64,000 nucleotides of DNA. It comes from Streptomyces sp. NBC_01233. GTDB taxonomy: Bacteria; Actinomycetota; Actinomycetes; Streptomycetales; Streptomycetaceae. The notes under the pieces are model-generated. The model did not search any database and was not told the origin of the DNA. It worked only from the letters and a program-made list of their open reading frames with translations. The DNA lies in assembly GCF_035989305.1 (NCBI RefSeq), contig NZ_CP108514.1, positions 4,813,501-4,877,500 of the forward strand. Direction: 5' to 3'. The translations under genes and the position numbers were made by a program. Each line of letters starts with the position of its first letter. Within the stretch, counting starts at the first letter, position 1. Positions 34,817-44,276 of this stretch are shown piece after piece.

Positions 34817-35909
34817 GGCCTGTTCTGAGTTGAGATCACGGGATCGGTCATTCTCGCTTCAGGAGGGTGCTGGCCGGGGTAGACCGGTCGCATGACTCGT
34901 GATGATCTGACCGATGCCGAGTGGGAGTTGATCGAGCCGCACCTGCCGCTGGGGGCGTTCGGACCGATCCCTGACCTGCGCCGCTACTTCAGCGCGGTGA
35001 TGTGGAGGTTCCGGACCGGCAGTCCCTGGCGGGATGTGCCGGAGAGCTACGGCTCCTGGTCGACGATCTACGACCGGTTCCGGATGTGGGCGCGTGACGA
35101 GGTCTTCCAGACCCTCATGGACGCGATGATCGCCGAGGCGGAGGCTCGCGACGATGTCGATCTCAGCCTGGTGAGCGTGGACTCGACCGTTGCTCGGGCG
35201 CATCACCACGCGGCGGGCATGGCGGTCGCCCCGGAGCTCCTTGAGGATCTGGAGAAGGCCGTGGCGGAGGAAAAGGGGCTGCAACAAAGGGACAAAACGA
35301 CCCCGTAGGCGAGGGATCCGCGGACAGGGAGGACCCCGAGCGGGAACAGCGCCGAGCCGTGCGCCGGCGCCGCAGGGCCCGACTGCGGGCCGCCGAACTG
35401 GGCCGCTCCCGGGGCGGGCTCACCAGCAAGATCCACCTTGCCGTCGAGCGGCGCTGCCGCCCGCTGTCCATCATCCTTACCCCCGGGCAGGCCGCGGACA
35501 GCCCGCACTTCATCCCTGTCCTCAAGAAGATCAAGGTGCGCGGCCGGATCGGCCGCCCCAGGACCCGGCCGGACGCAGTGGCCGGCGACAAGGCGTACTC
35601 CTCCCGAGCCAACCGCGCCCACCTGCGCAGACGCAACATCAAGGCGGTGATCCCGGAAAAGGCCGACCAGGCTGCCAATCGCAAGAAGAAGGGACGCTCC
35701 GGCGGCCGCCCGGTCAGCCACGACGGCACGCTCTACAAAGATCGCAACACCGTCGAGCGCGCCATCAACAAGTTCAAGGAATGGCGGGGGCTGGCCACCC
35801 GCTACGACAAGACACCTGAGAGCTATGCCGCCGGGCTCCACCTGCGCGGATCCATCCTCTGGTTACGCAGCCTGCCAGCCCTCCCGTGATCTCAACTCAG
35901 AACAGGCCC
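34816..35909 (+). mobile_element. IS5-family insertion sequence
   Basis: The ends are inverted repeats of about 27 bases (GGGCCTGTTCTGAGTTGAGA... and its complement), flanked by TA within CTAG at both sides. This fits the IS427 group of IS5 with a 2-base duplication. Length is about 1094 bp. It inserted at the stop codon of the 34646 gene. Confidence 0.85.
34892..35889 (+). CDS. IS5-family transposase in two frames (-1 frameshift)
   Basis: orfA (34892-35308) encodes the N-terminal part with the first catalytic region (VSVDSTVARAHHHAAGM). The rest (GRSRGGLTSKIHLAVERRC; DAVAGDKAYSSRANRAHLRR; RNTVERAINKFKEWRGLATR) is in the -1 frame and ends at 35889. The likely slip site is the AAAA in GGGACAAAACGACC near 35290. 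Programmed -1 frameshifting is common for IS427-group IS5 elements. Both parts look intact, so the IS may be active. Confidence 0.85.
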
Positions 35910-35959
35910 TAGGTAGTCCCGCCAGTTGGGGCACGCGGAGGGCACGGGAGTGTCTAACA

Positions 35960-36180
35960 GGTCTAGAAATGACGAAGGCCAAGGTCTGTGACCTGGGCCT
36001 TCGTTCAAGAGCGGATGACGGGAACCGAACCCGCGCTATAAGCTTGGGAATCTCCCGGTACTTGGTCCCGTGTATAGCCTCTGACCTGCGGGAACGCGCG
36101 CCGATCGCCCCGTCCTGACTGCTTCGGTGAACCCCTTGGTGACCGCTGTTTACCGCCTCTACCGGCACGTTGTGGCACGG
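35960..36180 (-). repeat. tRNA-Gly attachment-site unit 1
   Basis: It contains GGTCTAGA, a terminator hairpin (35974-36002), the 3' half of tRNA-Gly(CCC) on the minus strand (36010-36052, with one base change in the T loop), a 28-base variable window, CTGACCTGCGGGAAC, and an arm GACCGCTGTTTACCGCC followed by GGCACGTTGTGGCACG (36141-36180). Confidence 0.85.
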
Positions 36181-36351
36181 CCTTCCGCAGGGCTGACGTC
36201 GTGCACTCGGGCCGTCCTGGTGACCGCGGTATTGGCGGGCTGCTGCCCAGCGGCCCTTGTCCATCGGCGCCGGCGGTACCCGTTCCTGTCGCGATCGCTC
36301 TTCCGAGTGGCGCCATAGCGTCAAACGCCGACGACGGTTTATGCTCGGGCT

Positions 36352-36618
36352 GTGCGAGCTGCGAGCGACCCCCTGACCGACGACGAGAAGGCCGACCTGG
36401 ACGATGCCCTCAAGGCCGTCCGCCGGGCCGAGCAGGCCCTTGCGCGGGCGCAGGCGCACCTCAATCGCACGGTGGGCCGGATCGGCTCCGCCGGCCGCTA
36501 CGGGCAGAAAGCTGCGGCAGGCCGCCGCGTCGGCTGGTCCCGCCAGCACGTCACCACCCTTGCCAACGCCTACCGTGCGGGCGAACTTGACCAGGAGGAG
36601 AGGACCGAAGCCGCATGA
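36352..36618 (+). CDS. Small helix-turn-helix protein of a TA-like module
   Basis: A GTG at 36352 starts an 88-residue protein with a helical N-terminal half (DEKADLDDALKAVRRAEQAL) and a helix-turn-helix-like end (GRYGQKAAAGRRVGWSRQHV, TTLANAYRAGEL). It overlaps the next gene in an ATGA junction. As first gene of a compact three-gene operon it may be the DNA-binding regulator, which is inference. The module lies between attachment-site units 1 and 2. Confidence 0.7.
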   Translation: MRAASDPLTDDEKADLDDALKAVRRAEQALARAQAHLNRTVGRIGSAGRYGQKAAAGRRVGWSRQHVTTLANAYRAGELDQEERTEAA

Positions 36619-36983
36619 GCACCGCGCCCCAGCCGTCCGCCATCCCGCAGCCGCCCGCCCAGCCCGAGGCGATCCGCGCCGCCCTCGCCCAGGTTGCCCC
36701 GCAGCTGCTCGCCGACTTCGACCGCGACCGCGCGGCCAGCACCGCCCGCGCGCGTGCCGACGTTTCCGCCATTCCCCTCCGCACCTTCACGGAGGCATGG
36801 GCCGTCGAGGTGGCCATTGCCCGACACCCGGAGACCGCCGCCCGGCTCCGCGCGCTTGAGGCCCGCGCCGGAGAGGTCACCGACCTTGGCGAGGCTCGGG
36901 ACATCGCCGCCGAGATCAGCCGCATCCGCAACTCCGCCGCCGCCGAGGCCGGCCTCCGTACCGCCGGCGAGGCCGCCCGGTGA
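36615..36983 (+). CDS. DUF6247-like protein (probable antitoxin-type partner)
   Basis: This 122-residue protein contains AIRAALAQVAPQLLADFDRD, LRTFTEAWAVEVAIARHPET and TDLGEARDIAAEISRIRNSA, which match my memory of DUF6247 proteins. These lie next to small RelE-like toxins in actinomycetes. The Pro-rich N-terminus is disordered. It overlaps both neighbours by 4 bases, so the three genes are translated together. Antitoxin function is inferred. Confidence 0.65.
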   Translation: MSTAPQPSAIPQPPAQPEAIRAALAQVAPQLLADFDRDRAASTARARADVSAIPLRTFTEAWAVEVAIARHPETAARLRALEARAGEVTDLGEARDIAAEISRIRNSAAAEAGLRTAGEAAR

Positions 36984-37258
36984 CCGATGACCGTTGGGTG
37001 TGGGAGTACGCCTTCCACGCCGAGGACGAGGCGGGCTACCCGAAAATTGTGCGCGACGAAGTGAAGGCTGTCGCCGACCAGATCATCGAACTGGCCAACC
37101 TTGGCATCGACCCGTCCGAACTCGGCGACCCCACCCCCGGTACGGCTCGCCGTCACATGCTCTCCTCCGGCGGGTGGTTCGAGACCCAGGCGCTCCCGCG
37201 GATGAGGCCGCGCCTCCTGGCCGTGGTCCTGGTCGTACCGCCGCCGCACCTGCTCTGA
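36980..37258 (+). CDS. RelE/ParE-like small protein (probable toxin)
   Basis: The 92-residue product (MTDDRWVWEYAFHAEDEAGY...) has the pattern of small actinobacterial RelE-like toxins: a WEYAF start, a helix KAVADQIIELANLGIDPSEL, then GGWFETQALPRMRPRLLAVV ending VVPPPHLL. It overlaps the DUF6247-like gene in an ATGA junction. Family members are thought to cleave mRNA at ribosomes; catalytic residues cannot be assigned here. It ends 60 bases before unit 2. Confidence 0.6.
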   Translation: MTDDRWVWEYAFHAEDEAGYPKIVRDEVKAVADQIIELANLGIDPSELGDPTPGTARRHMLSSGGWFETQALPRMRPRLLAVVLVVPPPHLL

Positions 37259-37316
37259 CGCGAGAAGGGGCGGGTGGTACGGAGATGGTGCGCAAGTGGT
37301 GCGGGACTCTTGAATA

Positions 37317-37536
37317 GGTCTGGACAACACACAAGGCCCAGGTCGCTGACCTGGGCCGTCGTTCAAGAGCGGATGACGGGAATCGAACCCGCGCCATAAG
37401 CTTGGGAATCACTCGGCACTTGCGGGTCAGTATGGCTGCTGACCTGCGGAAATAGCTGCGAAGGCTCGCTCGCGTTGTCGCGTCGGATCCCGTGCTGACC
37501 GCTGTCTACCGCCTGTACTGGCGCGTTGTGGCACGG
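37317..37536 (-). repeat. tRNA-Gly attachment-site unit 2
   Basis: Same layout as unit 1: hairpin (37333-37358), tRNA 3' half with an intact T loop (37368-37410), variable window, CTGACCTGCGGAAAT and arm (37497-37536). A second pair of repeats, TGGTGCGCAAGTGGTGCG, stands 20 bases before it at about 37287. Confidence 0.88.
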
Positions 37537-37891
37537 CCGCCGACTCGACACGGCTCCTGTCTGGCGCGAGAGGACCCTTGGCGCGCGTCGAATTCGGTAC
37601 CCGGTGTTTCTGCGTGACCTGGCACGCCTCTGGCGCGACCACTTCGTCCCGAATGCGAGATGCACCGAACCTGGAGCCCTGGGCTTCACGCCCCGTCGGC
37701 TGTCCTGATCGCCGGACGAGGTCATTTGCCGCCAACGGATCTTGCCCGTCACCGCGCCGATTCGTAGCCCGCGCGCCGCCGGTTCCGACGACCCGGGAAC
37801 ACGCCGGGCATCATGCGATCACACACTGTTCATGACTCTTAACATTCAGTGACGAACGACCGGTGCCCTCGGGCTGTGGAAAGCGGGAGAA

Positions 37892-39895
37892 ATGATTGCG
37901 CGAAGAGACCTGCTCGTAGCCGGGGCCGCTGGTGGGGCAGCCCTGGTCCTTCCGGCACCCAATGGGGCGATGGCACTCCCGAACGGGACCGCAGTGGCCC
38001 CGGGGGCCGGGTCTGCCCGCACATTCCCAGTCCCCACCCTGGACCCAACGACCATTCCGAAATACGTCACCAATCTGGTGATCCCGCCGGTGATGCCGAA
38101 GGCTCGCCACCCGCAGCGGCACGGCATCGACACGTACGTCATCGGCGTCCGGCAGTTCAGCCAGCAGGTATTGCCTCCTACTCTGCCGTCCACCACCGTG
38201 TGGGGATACGGCTCGCTCGGGGACAAAACCACGTTCAACTACCCCTCGTTCACCATCGAGGCCAAGGTCGACCGGCCTGTCCGGGTCACCTGGGTGAACG
38301 ATCTCGTCGACAGCCAAGGCCGTTTCCTCCCGCACTTGCTGGCGGTCGATCCCACCCTGCACTGGGCGAATCCGCCGGGTGGCAAGACCGGGCGCGATTC
38401 CCGGCCGACGTTCACGTCGACGCCCGGTCCGTATACCGGACCCGTGCCGATCGTCACTCACCTGCACGGTGGGCATTCCACCGAGGAGAGCGACGGCTAC
38501 ACCGAGGCGTGGTACTTGCCGCGCGCGAACAACATTCCCGCTGGATTCGCCACCGTGGGCTCGTTCTACGACGAGTTCCGGGAGAAGTTCGCCGAAGCGT
38601 ACGACCTGAAGTGGGAGCCGGGTACCGCGACCTTCCAGTACGCCAACGACCAGCGGGCGTCGGCCCTCTGGTTCCACGACCACACCCTGGGGATGACCCG
38701 GCTCAACGTCTACGCCGGACCCGCCGGGTTCTACCTGCTGCGCGGCGGCGAGTGCGACCTGCCCGAGGGGGTTCTGCCCGGACCGGCGCCCGCTTTCGGT
38801 GATGCGCCGGGCACCCGGTACCACGAGATCCCCCTGGCCATCCAGGACCGGTCGTTCAACTCGGACGGCTCGCTGTTCTACCCCACGAGCCGGGAATTCT
38901 TCGACGGGTTCGCGGGCCCGTACGTTCCCACCACCGATGTACCTCCCATCTGGAACCCCGAATTCTTCGCCAACACGATGGTGGTCAACGGCCGGACATG
39001 GCCGAAGTTCGAGGTCGAACCGCGCCGCTACCGGCTGCGCTTCCTCAACGGATGCAATGCCCGGTTCCTGATCCTGAAGATCGCGGACAGTCCGACCGTC
39101 CGGCCGGCCCGGTCGGCCGTACCGTTCTGGCAGATCGGCAACGAAGGCGGATTCCTGCCCGAACCGGTTCAGCTGGAACGGCTGCTGTTGGCCAACGCGG
39201 AGCGGGCCGACGTGATCGTCGACTTCACCGGGATCGCTGAAGGTACCGAGCTGTACCTCATCAACGAGGGCGCGGACGAACCCTTCGGCCGGGGCGAACC
39301 GGGCGTGGACTTCCCTGTGGCGGATCCGGCCACCACCGGGCAGGTGATGAAATTCGTGGTCGGCCCGCTGGTGGGCGAAGACGCGAGCGTCCTGCCGGAT
39401 CGGCTCCGGCTGCCCAGGATCAGGCCGCTCGGCTCGGCGAGCGTCACCCGACGGCTCTCCCTCAACGAGGTGAACTCCAGCGATCCCCTGGTTCCGCCGG
39501 ACACGCCGGTCCAGGCCATGCTCGGGACGGTCGACTCCGCCGGGAATCCGGTGTTGCTCGGCTGGGCCGACCCGGTCACGGAGAACCCGAGGCTGAACGC
39601 GACCGAAACATGGGAGCTGCACAACTTCACTGTGGACGCCCACCCGATCCACATCCACGAGGTGGCGTTCGAGGTGGTTGACCGGCAACCGTTCAACGGG
39701 TCACCCGTTCCGCCGGAGAGCTGGGAGCGTGGCTTCAAGGACACCGTGATCGCCTACCCGGGAGAAATCACCCGGGTGAAGGCCCGGTTCGACCACCCTG
39801 GTCGCTTCGTCTGGCACTGCCACATCGTCGAGCACGAGGACAACGAGATGATGCGGCCCTACCAAATCGGAGGCATGCGCAAGAAGGACCACTGA
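37892..39895 (+). CDS. Multicopper oxidase (bilirubin oxidase / CotA-like)
   Basis: The 667-residue enzyme starts MIARRDLLVAGAAGGAAL, a Tat-like signal. It has all four copper motifs: THLHGGHS (about 187), LWFHDHTLGM (about 259), HPIHIHEVAFEV (about 583) and WHCHIVEHEDN (about 640). Three cupredoxin domains are expected, with the T1 copper site near the C-terminus. Such oxidases couple oxidation of phenols, bilirubin or metals to reduction of oxygen to water outside the cell. A Tat signal fits export of a folded copper protein. It is the only complete gene between units 2 and 3. Confidence 0.93.
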   Translation: MIARRDLLVAGAAGGAALVLPAPNGAMALPNGTAVAPGAGSARTFPVPTLDPTTIPKYVTNLVIPPVMPKARHPQRHGIDTYVIGVRQFSQQVLPPTLPSTTVWGYGSLGDKTTFNYPSFTIEAKVDRPVRVTWVNDLVDSQGRFLPHLLAVDPTLHWANPPGGKTGRDSRPTFTSTPGPYTGPVPIVTHLHGGHSTEESDGYTEAWYLPRANNIPAGFATVGSFYDEFREKFAEAYDLKWEPGTATFQYANDQRASALWFHDHTLGMTRLNVYAGPAGFYLLRGGECDLPEGVLPGPAPAFGDAPGTRYHEIPLAIQDRSFNSDGSLFYPTSREFFDGFAGPYVPTTDVPPIWNPEFFANTMVVNGRTWPKFEVEPRRYRLRFLNGCNARFLILKIADSPTVRPARSAVPFWQIGNEGGFLPEPVQLERLLLANAERADVIVDFTGIAEGTELYLINEGADEPFGRGEPGVDFPVADPATTGQVMKFVVGPLVGEDASVLPDRLRLPRIRPLGSASVTRRLSLNEVNSSDPLVPPDTPVQAMLGTVDSAGNPVLLGWADPVTENPRLNATETWELHNFTVDAHPIHIHEVAFEVVDRQPFNGSPVPPESWERGFKDTVIAYPGEITRVKARFDHPGRFVWHCHIVEHEDNEMMRPYQIGGMRKKDH

Positions 39896-40009
39896 CAGGT
39901 CAGCACCCGAGGTGTCTTCGGCGGCCCGCGACGGCCAAGGCGAGCATGGAGTGCGTGGGCCTCGTCGTGGGTGCCCGCGTCAACGGTCGGATGGCCTGCT
40001 CTTCGTGGG

Positions 40010-40213
40010 TTCTGCGACCTTCGTCACACCGGGCACACCCTCTCCACCAGGTCCGGGGCGACGGTGAAGGACACGATGGTGCGGGCCGGCCGGTCCTCCG
40101 AGAAGGCCGCGTTGATCTACCAACACTCTGATCACGAGCGGCAGAAGGAGGTGGCGGCCGGCCTTGACGGGATGGTGCAAGCGGCTCGCCAGAAGGCCGC
40201 CGAGCGGGCCTGA
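40010..40213 (+). pseudogene. C-terminal remnant of a tyrosine integrase gene
   Basis: The frame gives DLRHTGHTLSTRSGATVKDT, MVRAGRSSEKAALIYQHSD and a helical tail. R in LRHTGHT, the second His and the tyrosine in IYQH are the C-terminal catalytic box of phage-type tyrosine recombinases. Everything upstream of about 40010 is unrelated. It points into unit 3 just as an integrase gene points into its attachment site. Confidence 0.85.
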
Positions 40214-40221
40214 CGGGGAGG

Positions 40222-40335
40222 ATGTGGTGCGCAAGTGGTGCGCGCCTACCAGTCAGGGCTGGACAACGACGAAGGCCCAGGTCGCTGACCTGGGCCTTCT
40301 TGTCAGAGCGGATGACGGGAATCGAACCCGCGCTA
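40222..40335 (-). repeat. tRNA-Gly attachment-site unit 3, left half
   Basis: It has the TGGTGCGCAAGTGGTGCG pair, the hairpin (40271-40299) and the tRNA T-arm and acceptor 3' part (40317-40335). It stops abruptly after GAACCCGCGCTA. The right half lies at 46851-46987. Confidence 0.85.
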
Positions 40336-40336
40336 G

Positions 40337-40606
40337 AGTGCCGGTGCCACGCTGGGTGCCGCGGGCCAGCTGCTGTTCGGCCCGCGCGGCCCCGAGAGCC
40401 GGATCGAGGACCTGCCCGCCGATTACCGGACGATCATGGAGATCGTCGCGGGCGGCGACGGCCCGCTGCAGGCCAAGGATGTGGCCCGCGCGCTGGGGCT
40501 GGATCCGGTGCCGACGAAGGTGGAGCCGGTGCGCGGCAAGCTGCGCAAGCTGGCCGAGCGCGGCTGGATCACCCGAACCCCCGCCGGACGCTACCTGCCC
40601 CGGTAG
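40337..40606 (+). pseudogene. Winged-helix C-terminal fragment upstream of the transposase
   Basis: An open frame without a start encodes TLGAAGQLLFGPRGPESRIE, LPADYRTIMEIVAGGDGPLQ, AKDVARALGLDPVPTKVEPV and ERGWITRTPAGRYLPR. This is a winged-helix-like C-terminus. Its N-terminal part was lost at the junction with unit 3. It may belong to the same mobile element as the transposase at 40679. Confidence 0.5.
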
Positions 40607-40678
40607 CCCGCGACCGGCCCTGCGCAACGGCCGGTCCGGGCCGTAACGCGCCTGCCTCCGGCGGGGGTTGGGAGGTGT

Positions 40679-41515
40679 GTGAAGACCAAGTCCAGCCCCG
40701 CCGGGGGCGACATCAGCCTTGTCTACTCCGTCCGCCTACCGCTGTCCACTGCCACCGTCAACCATGTGGCCTCTTTGATCCGCACCCACCGCGAGAACAT
40801 CCGCTCGCGGTGGCGCACGCTGAACGACGGGCGGATCGCCGTGATCGTGCTCGCCCACCTGCGCAACGACGAGCGGCTGGCCGACCTGGCCGACGGCGCC
40901 TCGGTGTCGGCCTCCACGGTGCGGCGCTGGGTGCTGGAGGTGATCGGCCTCCTGGCCGCCCGCTCCCCGCGTCTGGACCGCGCGCTGGCCAAGGTGGCCA
41001 AGGACAGCGGGTGCGTGGTGCTGCTGGACGGCACGCTGATCCGTACCCGGCGACGGACCGGTCAGGCGAACCGGAAGAACTACTCGGGCAAGCACAAGGC
41101 GCACGGCCTGCTCTTCCTCGCCCTGACCGATGCGAAGGGGCGGCTGCTGTGGATCTCCTCAGCCCGTCGCGGCGCCTGCAGCGAGATCACGGCCGCCCGC
41201 TACGAAAAGCTGTGCGCGCGGCTGCGCGAGCTGGAGCTGGGAGCGGTCGCCGACCTGGGCTTCGTCGGCCTGGACGACGGCGACGGGGAACGGCCGGCGG
41301 TCATCACCGGGTTCAAGGCGAGCGGCGGCAAGCGCCTCTCCTCGCCGAAGAAGGTCGTGAACCGGCTGATCAGCAGCCTGCGGGCCCCGGTCGAGCACGG
41401 CTTCGCGAGCCTGAAGACCTTCCGGATCCTGACCAAGGTGCGCATGCACCCGCGGCATGCGACCGCGCTGGTACGGGCCCTGCTCGTGCTGACCCACCAC
41501 CAGGTGGCCCGGTGA
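40679..41515 (+). CDS. IS5-like transposase (DDE_Tnp_4 type)
   Basis: This 278-residue protein starts at a GTG. It has an N-terminal winged-helix part (DERLADLADGASVSASTVRR) and a DDE core: VVLLDGTLIRTRRRTGQANR, ADLGFVGLDDGDGERPAVIT and APVEHGFASLKTFRIL. The length is normal for compact IS5-like transposases. I could not find matching terminal inverted repeats by eye, so the element boundaries are unknown. Confidence 0.8.
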   Translation: MKTKSSPAGGDISLVYSVRLPLSTATVNHVASLIRTHRENIRSRWRTLNDGRIAVIVLAHLRNDERLADLADGASVSASTVRRWVLEVIGLLAARSPRLDRALAKVAKDSGCVVLLDGTLIRTRRRTGQANRKNYSGKHKAHGLLFLALTDAKGRLLWISSARRGACSEITAARYEKLCARLRELELGAVADLGFVGLDDGDGERPAVITGFKASGGKRLSSPKKVVNRLISSLRAPVEHGFASLKTFRILTKVRMHPRHATALVRALLVLTHHQVAR

Positions 41516-41549
41516 CGGACGATCTCCCCGCCACGATCACCGTTCGAGG

Positions 41550-41753
41550 CTAGTTCTGCATGATCGCGATCGTGATGCCTGCACCGATCAGACAGGCGAC
41601 AATCGTGACAACCAGACAGCCTGAGCAGCCGAACCGCTCACGAATCACGGCCGGGCCTAGCAACGCCAGACAGATTGCAGCCAAGCACAGGCCGCCCAAG
41701 ACGATGAGAATGATGGTGTGCCCCCCGAATGCAGTTTGGATCGATGGTGCCAT
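41550..41753 (-). CDS. Small two-helix membrane protein
   Basis: From the ATG at 41753 the 67-residue product has two hydrophobic segments (TIILIVLGGLCLAAICLALL and VVTIVACLIGAGITIAIM), joined by a short basic loop with two Cys. It lies downstream of the sdpB-like remnant on the same strand, past a terminator. Function unknown; a real gene is plausible but not certain. Confidence 0.4.
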   Translation of the reverse strand: MAPSIQTAFGGHTIILIVLGGLCLAAICLALLGPAVIRERFGCSGCLVVTIVACLIGAGITIAIMQN

Positions 41754-41810
41754 CACCGACCGCCCCGAACAACCGGTTCGCTCAAGCACCATGTAAGACA
41801 AGGATGTTGT

Positions 41811-41848
41811 GAGGTGACCCCCTGTGCCCACACTCCGGGGGTCACCTC
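41811..41848 (-). terminator. Hairpin downstream of the sdpB-like remnant
   Basis: GAGGTGACCCCC pairs perfectly with GGGGGTCACCTC over a 14-base loop, between the IS21 element and the small membrane protein gene. Confidence 0.65.
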
Positions 41849-41952
41849 AGTGGCAGTGGACAGCGGTAAGACCAGGATGAGGCAGCATGTGTCGGCGTAC
41901 GGGCTGTAGTGCAGAGGTGTGTACGGGCTGATGTGCAGAGCTTGATCCTGTG

Positions 41953-42726
41953 TCAGCTGGCCGCAGTGATGCCGCCTTCGATGGCTGTGAGGCGGTTCTT
42001 CAGGCGGTAGCTGGCGCCGTTGATGGCGAGGATCTCGCAGTGGTGGAGTAGGCGGTCGATGATGGCAGTGGCCAGGACGTCGTCGCCGAAGACCTGACCC
42101 CACTCACTGAAACTCTTGTTCGAGGTCAGCAGGGTGGAGCCCTTCTCGTAGCGCTTGGAGAGCATCTGGAAGACGAGGTTTGCCTCGTCACGCTCCAGCG
42201 GGAGGTAGCCGACCTCGTCCACCACGAGAACGTGAGGCCGCAGGTAGGTGCGGAGTTTGCTGGCCAGGCGGCCGATGGAGTCGGCGGCCTTGAGCTGGCG
42301 GACCATGTCGTCGAGGGTGGTGAAGTAGATCGAGTAGCCGGCCCGGCAGGCGGCGACAGCCAGCGCGACGGCGATATGTGTCTTGCCGACCCCGGGCGGG
42401 CCCAGCAGCGCGACGTTGGACTTGGCCTCGACGAACGCGAGGGTGGCCAGGTCCTTGACCTTCCTGGGGTCGAGTTCGGGCTGGTAGGAGAAGTCGTACT
42501 CCTCAATCGTCTTGTGGTGTGGCAGGCGGGAGACCCGTAGCGCGTGGCGGAAGCGGCGTTCTTCACGGACGGCAAGTTCTTCTTCCAAGACCAGGTCGAG
42601 GAAGTCGAGGTAGGCCATCGACGCGGCGTCGGCCCGGCCGACGTGCTCGGCCAGGGCCTCGGTGAGGTGGGGCAGGCCGAGTTTGGTGGCGGTGGTGCGG
42701 ATCCGGGCGGTGACCAGCTCGCTCAA
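41953..42726 (-). CDS. istB: IS21 helper ATPase IstB
   Basis: The 257-residue AAA+ protein has Walker A (LLGPPGVGKTHIAVALA), Walker B (VLVVDEVGYLPLE) and a sensor region (STLLTSNKSFSEWGQVF). IstB assembles on the target DNA and works with the transposase IstA. Its start overlaps the istA stop by 4 bases. The helical N-terminus (EALAEHVGRADAASMAYLDF) is typical. Intact. Confidence 0.95.
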   Translation of the reverse strand: MSELVTARIRTTATKLGLPHLTEALAEHVGRADAASMAYLDFLDLVLEEELAVREERRFRHALRVSRLPHHKTIEEYDFSYQPELDPRKVKDLATLAFVEAKSNVALLGPPGVGKTHIAVALAVAACRAGYSIYFTTLDDMVRQLKAADSIGRLASKLRTYLRPHVLVVDEVGYLPLERDEANLVFQMLSKRYEKGSTLLTSNKSFSEWGQVFGDDVLATAIIDRLLHHCEILAINGASYRLKNRLTAIEGGITAAS

Positions 42727-44141
42727 CGCATGTCCTTGGGGTCGATGGGGGCGGGGTTGAACGGGCGGGTGCCGGCGATCTGGTCGTAGAGGGCCAGCGG
42801 ACGGGTGCCGACGTGGACTTGCGCGGCTCTGGCCCGGGTCAGCAGCGAGATCAGACCGCCCGGTTCCTCGGCGCCGGAGCGGGCCGGCCTGCTCACGGGT
42901 GGCGGAAGGTCGGTGGTGGTGGCGCGGGTGTGTCCGTCGGGCAGGGCCTTCCAGTGGGCCTCATCCACGATCCTCGCGCTGCGTCCGACCGCGCGGGAGT
43001 GCACGGCCAGCAGCGTGATGCCCTGCGCGTCGGGCACGGTGGAATGCAGGGCCACGGTGCCTGCGGAGGCTCTGACCTCGACGAGCTGGCGGTGGCGGAC
43101 CTTGGTGGCGGGCACCGAGTAGAGGTTGGCGTCGAAGGCGACCAGGCAGTCCTTGGCCACGTGTCGCAGGTGCCGATCGGCCACGATGTAGGGCTTGGCG
43201 GGCAGCGCCCGCAGCGCGGCGTGATCCCGCTTGGCCCGCACGCCGATCACCTCGCCGTGGGTGCGGTGCGTACGCGCCCGGCGCTGGGGCACCCAGGCCA
43301 TGAACGCCCCGTCCATGTCATCCAGGCTGGAGAAGGACCGCCCCGCGAGCACATGATCGCGGACGATGAGGACCTGGCGCTCGACGCGGCCCTTCCCCGT
43401 CGGCCGGTAGGCGGCCAAGACGTCGATGTCGAAGTCGTAGTGCCCGGCGAACGCCACGGCCTCCGGATGCAACGGGACCGCCTCGCCCGGGGCGACGTGA
43501 CGGCGCACGACAGTCTTGGTCCGGTCGTAGACGATCACCCCGGGCGCCCCGCCGAAGTGCGCGAACGCCCGCCGGTGGCACTCGAAGAACGATGCCAGAT
43601 TCTGGCTGGTGGTGAAGCAGCAGAACGGATCTCGGGAGTAGGACAAGGTCATGTGGAAGGAGTAGACCTTCGGGATGCCGACATGGGCCAGGATGTTGCC
43701 CTCGTCGCCCCAGTCGACCTGGGCCTGGGCGCCGGGCACCACCTCGAAGCGGCGGTGCAACTTCGCCAGCTCGCGCGGGGTATATCCCAACTCCTCGGCG
43801 ATGCGGGGTCGGGCCTGCTGCACGTACATCTTGACGCGCTGGTAGTGGTGCGGGAAGGCATACTGCTCGACCAGACGCTCATGGATGACCGCGGCCTTCA
43901 GCAGCACCTCAGCCCGTAGCCACGCATCAATCACATGCGCCCACGGCTTGATCACCTGGTTGCCGAGATCCGAGCGCGGCGCCGGAGCCGGCGGAACCGG
44001 AGGACCGTCGCTCTCCAGATACTTCTTGACCGTACGCCAGTTCAGACCGGTCTCCCGAGCGATCTCCGAGATGCTCGCGCCCGCCTCATGCAGAGCCCGG
44101 AAACGCCGCAGCTCCAGCCACCGCCCCGGTTCCAGCAACAT
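42723..44141 (-). CDS. istA: IS21 transposase IstA
   Basis: This 472-residue protein has a helix-turn-helix (ASISEIARETGLNWRTVKKY), the DDE core beginning QAQVDWGDEGNILAHVG and GVIVYDRTKTVV, with the glutamate in PTGKGRVERQV, and a C-terminal Mu-like beta barrel. The length and arrangement with istB are normal for IS21. Intact, so the element could be active. Confidence 0.95.
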   Translation of the reverse strand: MLLEPGRWLELRRFRALHEAGASISEIARETGLNWRTVKKYLESDGPPVPPAPAPRSDLGNQVIKPWAHVIDAWLRAEVLLKAAVIHERLVEQYAFPHHYQRVKMYVQQARPRIAEELGYTPRELAKLHRRFEVVPGAQAQVDWGDEGNILAHVGIPKVYSFHMTLSYSRDPFCCFTTSQNLASFFECHRRAFAHFGGAPGVIVYDRTKTVVRRHVAPGEAVPLHPEAVAFAGHYDFDIDVLAAYRPTGKGRVERQVLIVRDHVLAGRSFSSLDDMDGAFMAWVPQRRARTHRTHGEVIGVRAKRDHAALRALPAKPYIVADRHLRHVAKDCLVAFDANLYSVPATKVRHRQLVEVRASAGTVALHSTVPDAQGITLLAVHSRAVGRSARIVDEAHWKALPDGHTRATTTDLPPPVSRPARSGAEEPGGLISLLTRARAAQVHVGTRPLALYDQIAGTRPFNPAPIDPKDMR

Positions 44142-44276
44142 CCGACAGGCCCTCCTCGACGCTTCACAAGATCAGCGTCAGGCTCCTCTCATCGAGCCGG
44201 GCCCCACCCCGACACGCCGAGTCACCTCTGTAGATCAACCCGTACGCACCTCTGCATCAGAGCCCGTACGCCGACA

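Larger units (their letters stand above)
41890..44276 (-). mobile_element. IS21-family element inserted in an sdpB-like gene
   Basis: The ends are long inverted repeats (TGTCGGCGTACGGGCT..., with inner TGCAGAGGTG repeats) and a 5-base duplication GCATG (41885-41889 and 44277-44281). Length 2387 bp. It encodes istA and istB. Removing it restores the open frame of the interrupted gene. Confidence 0.9.
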
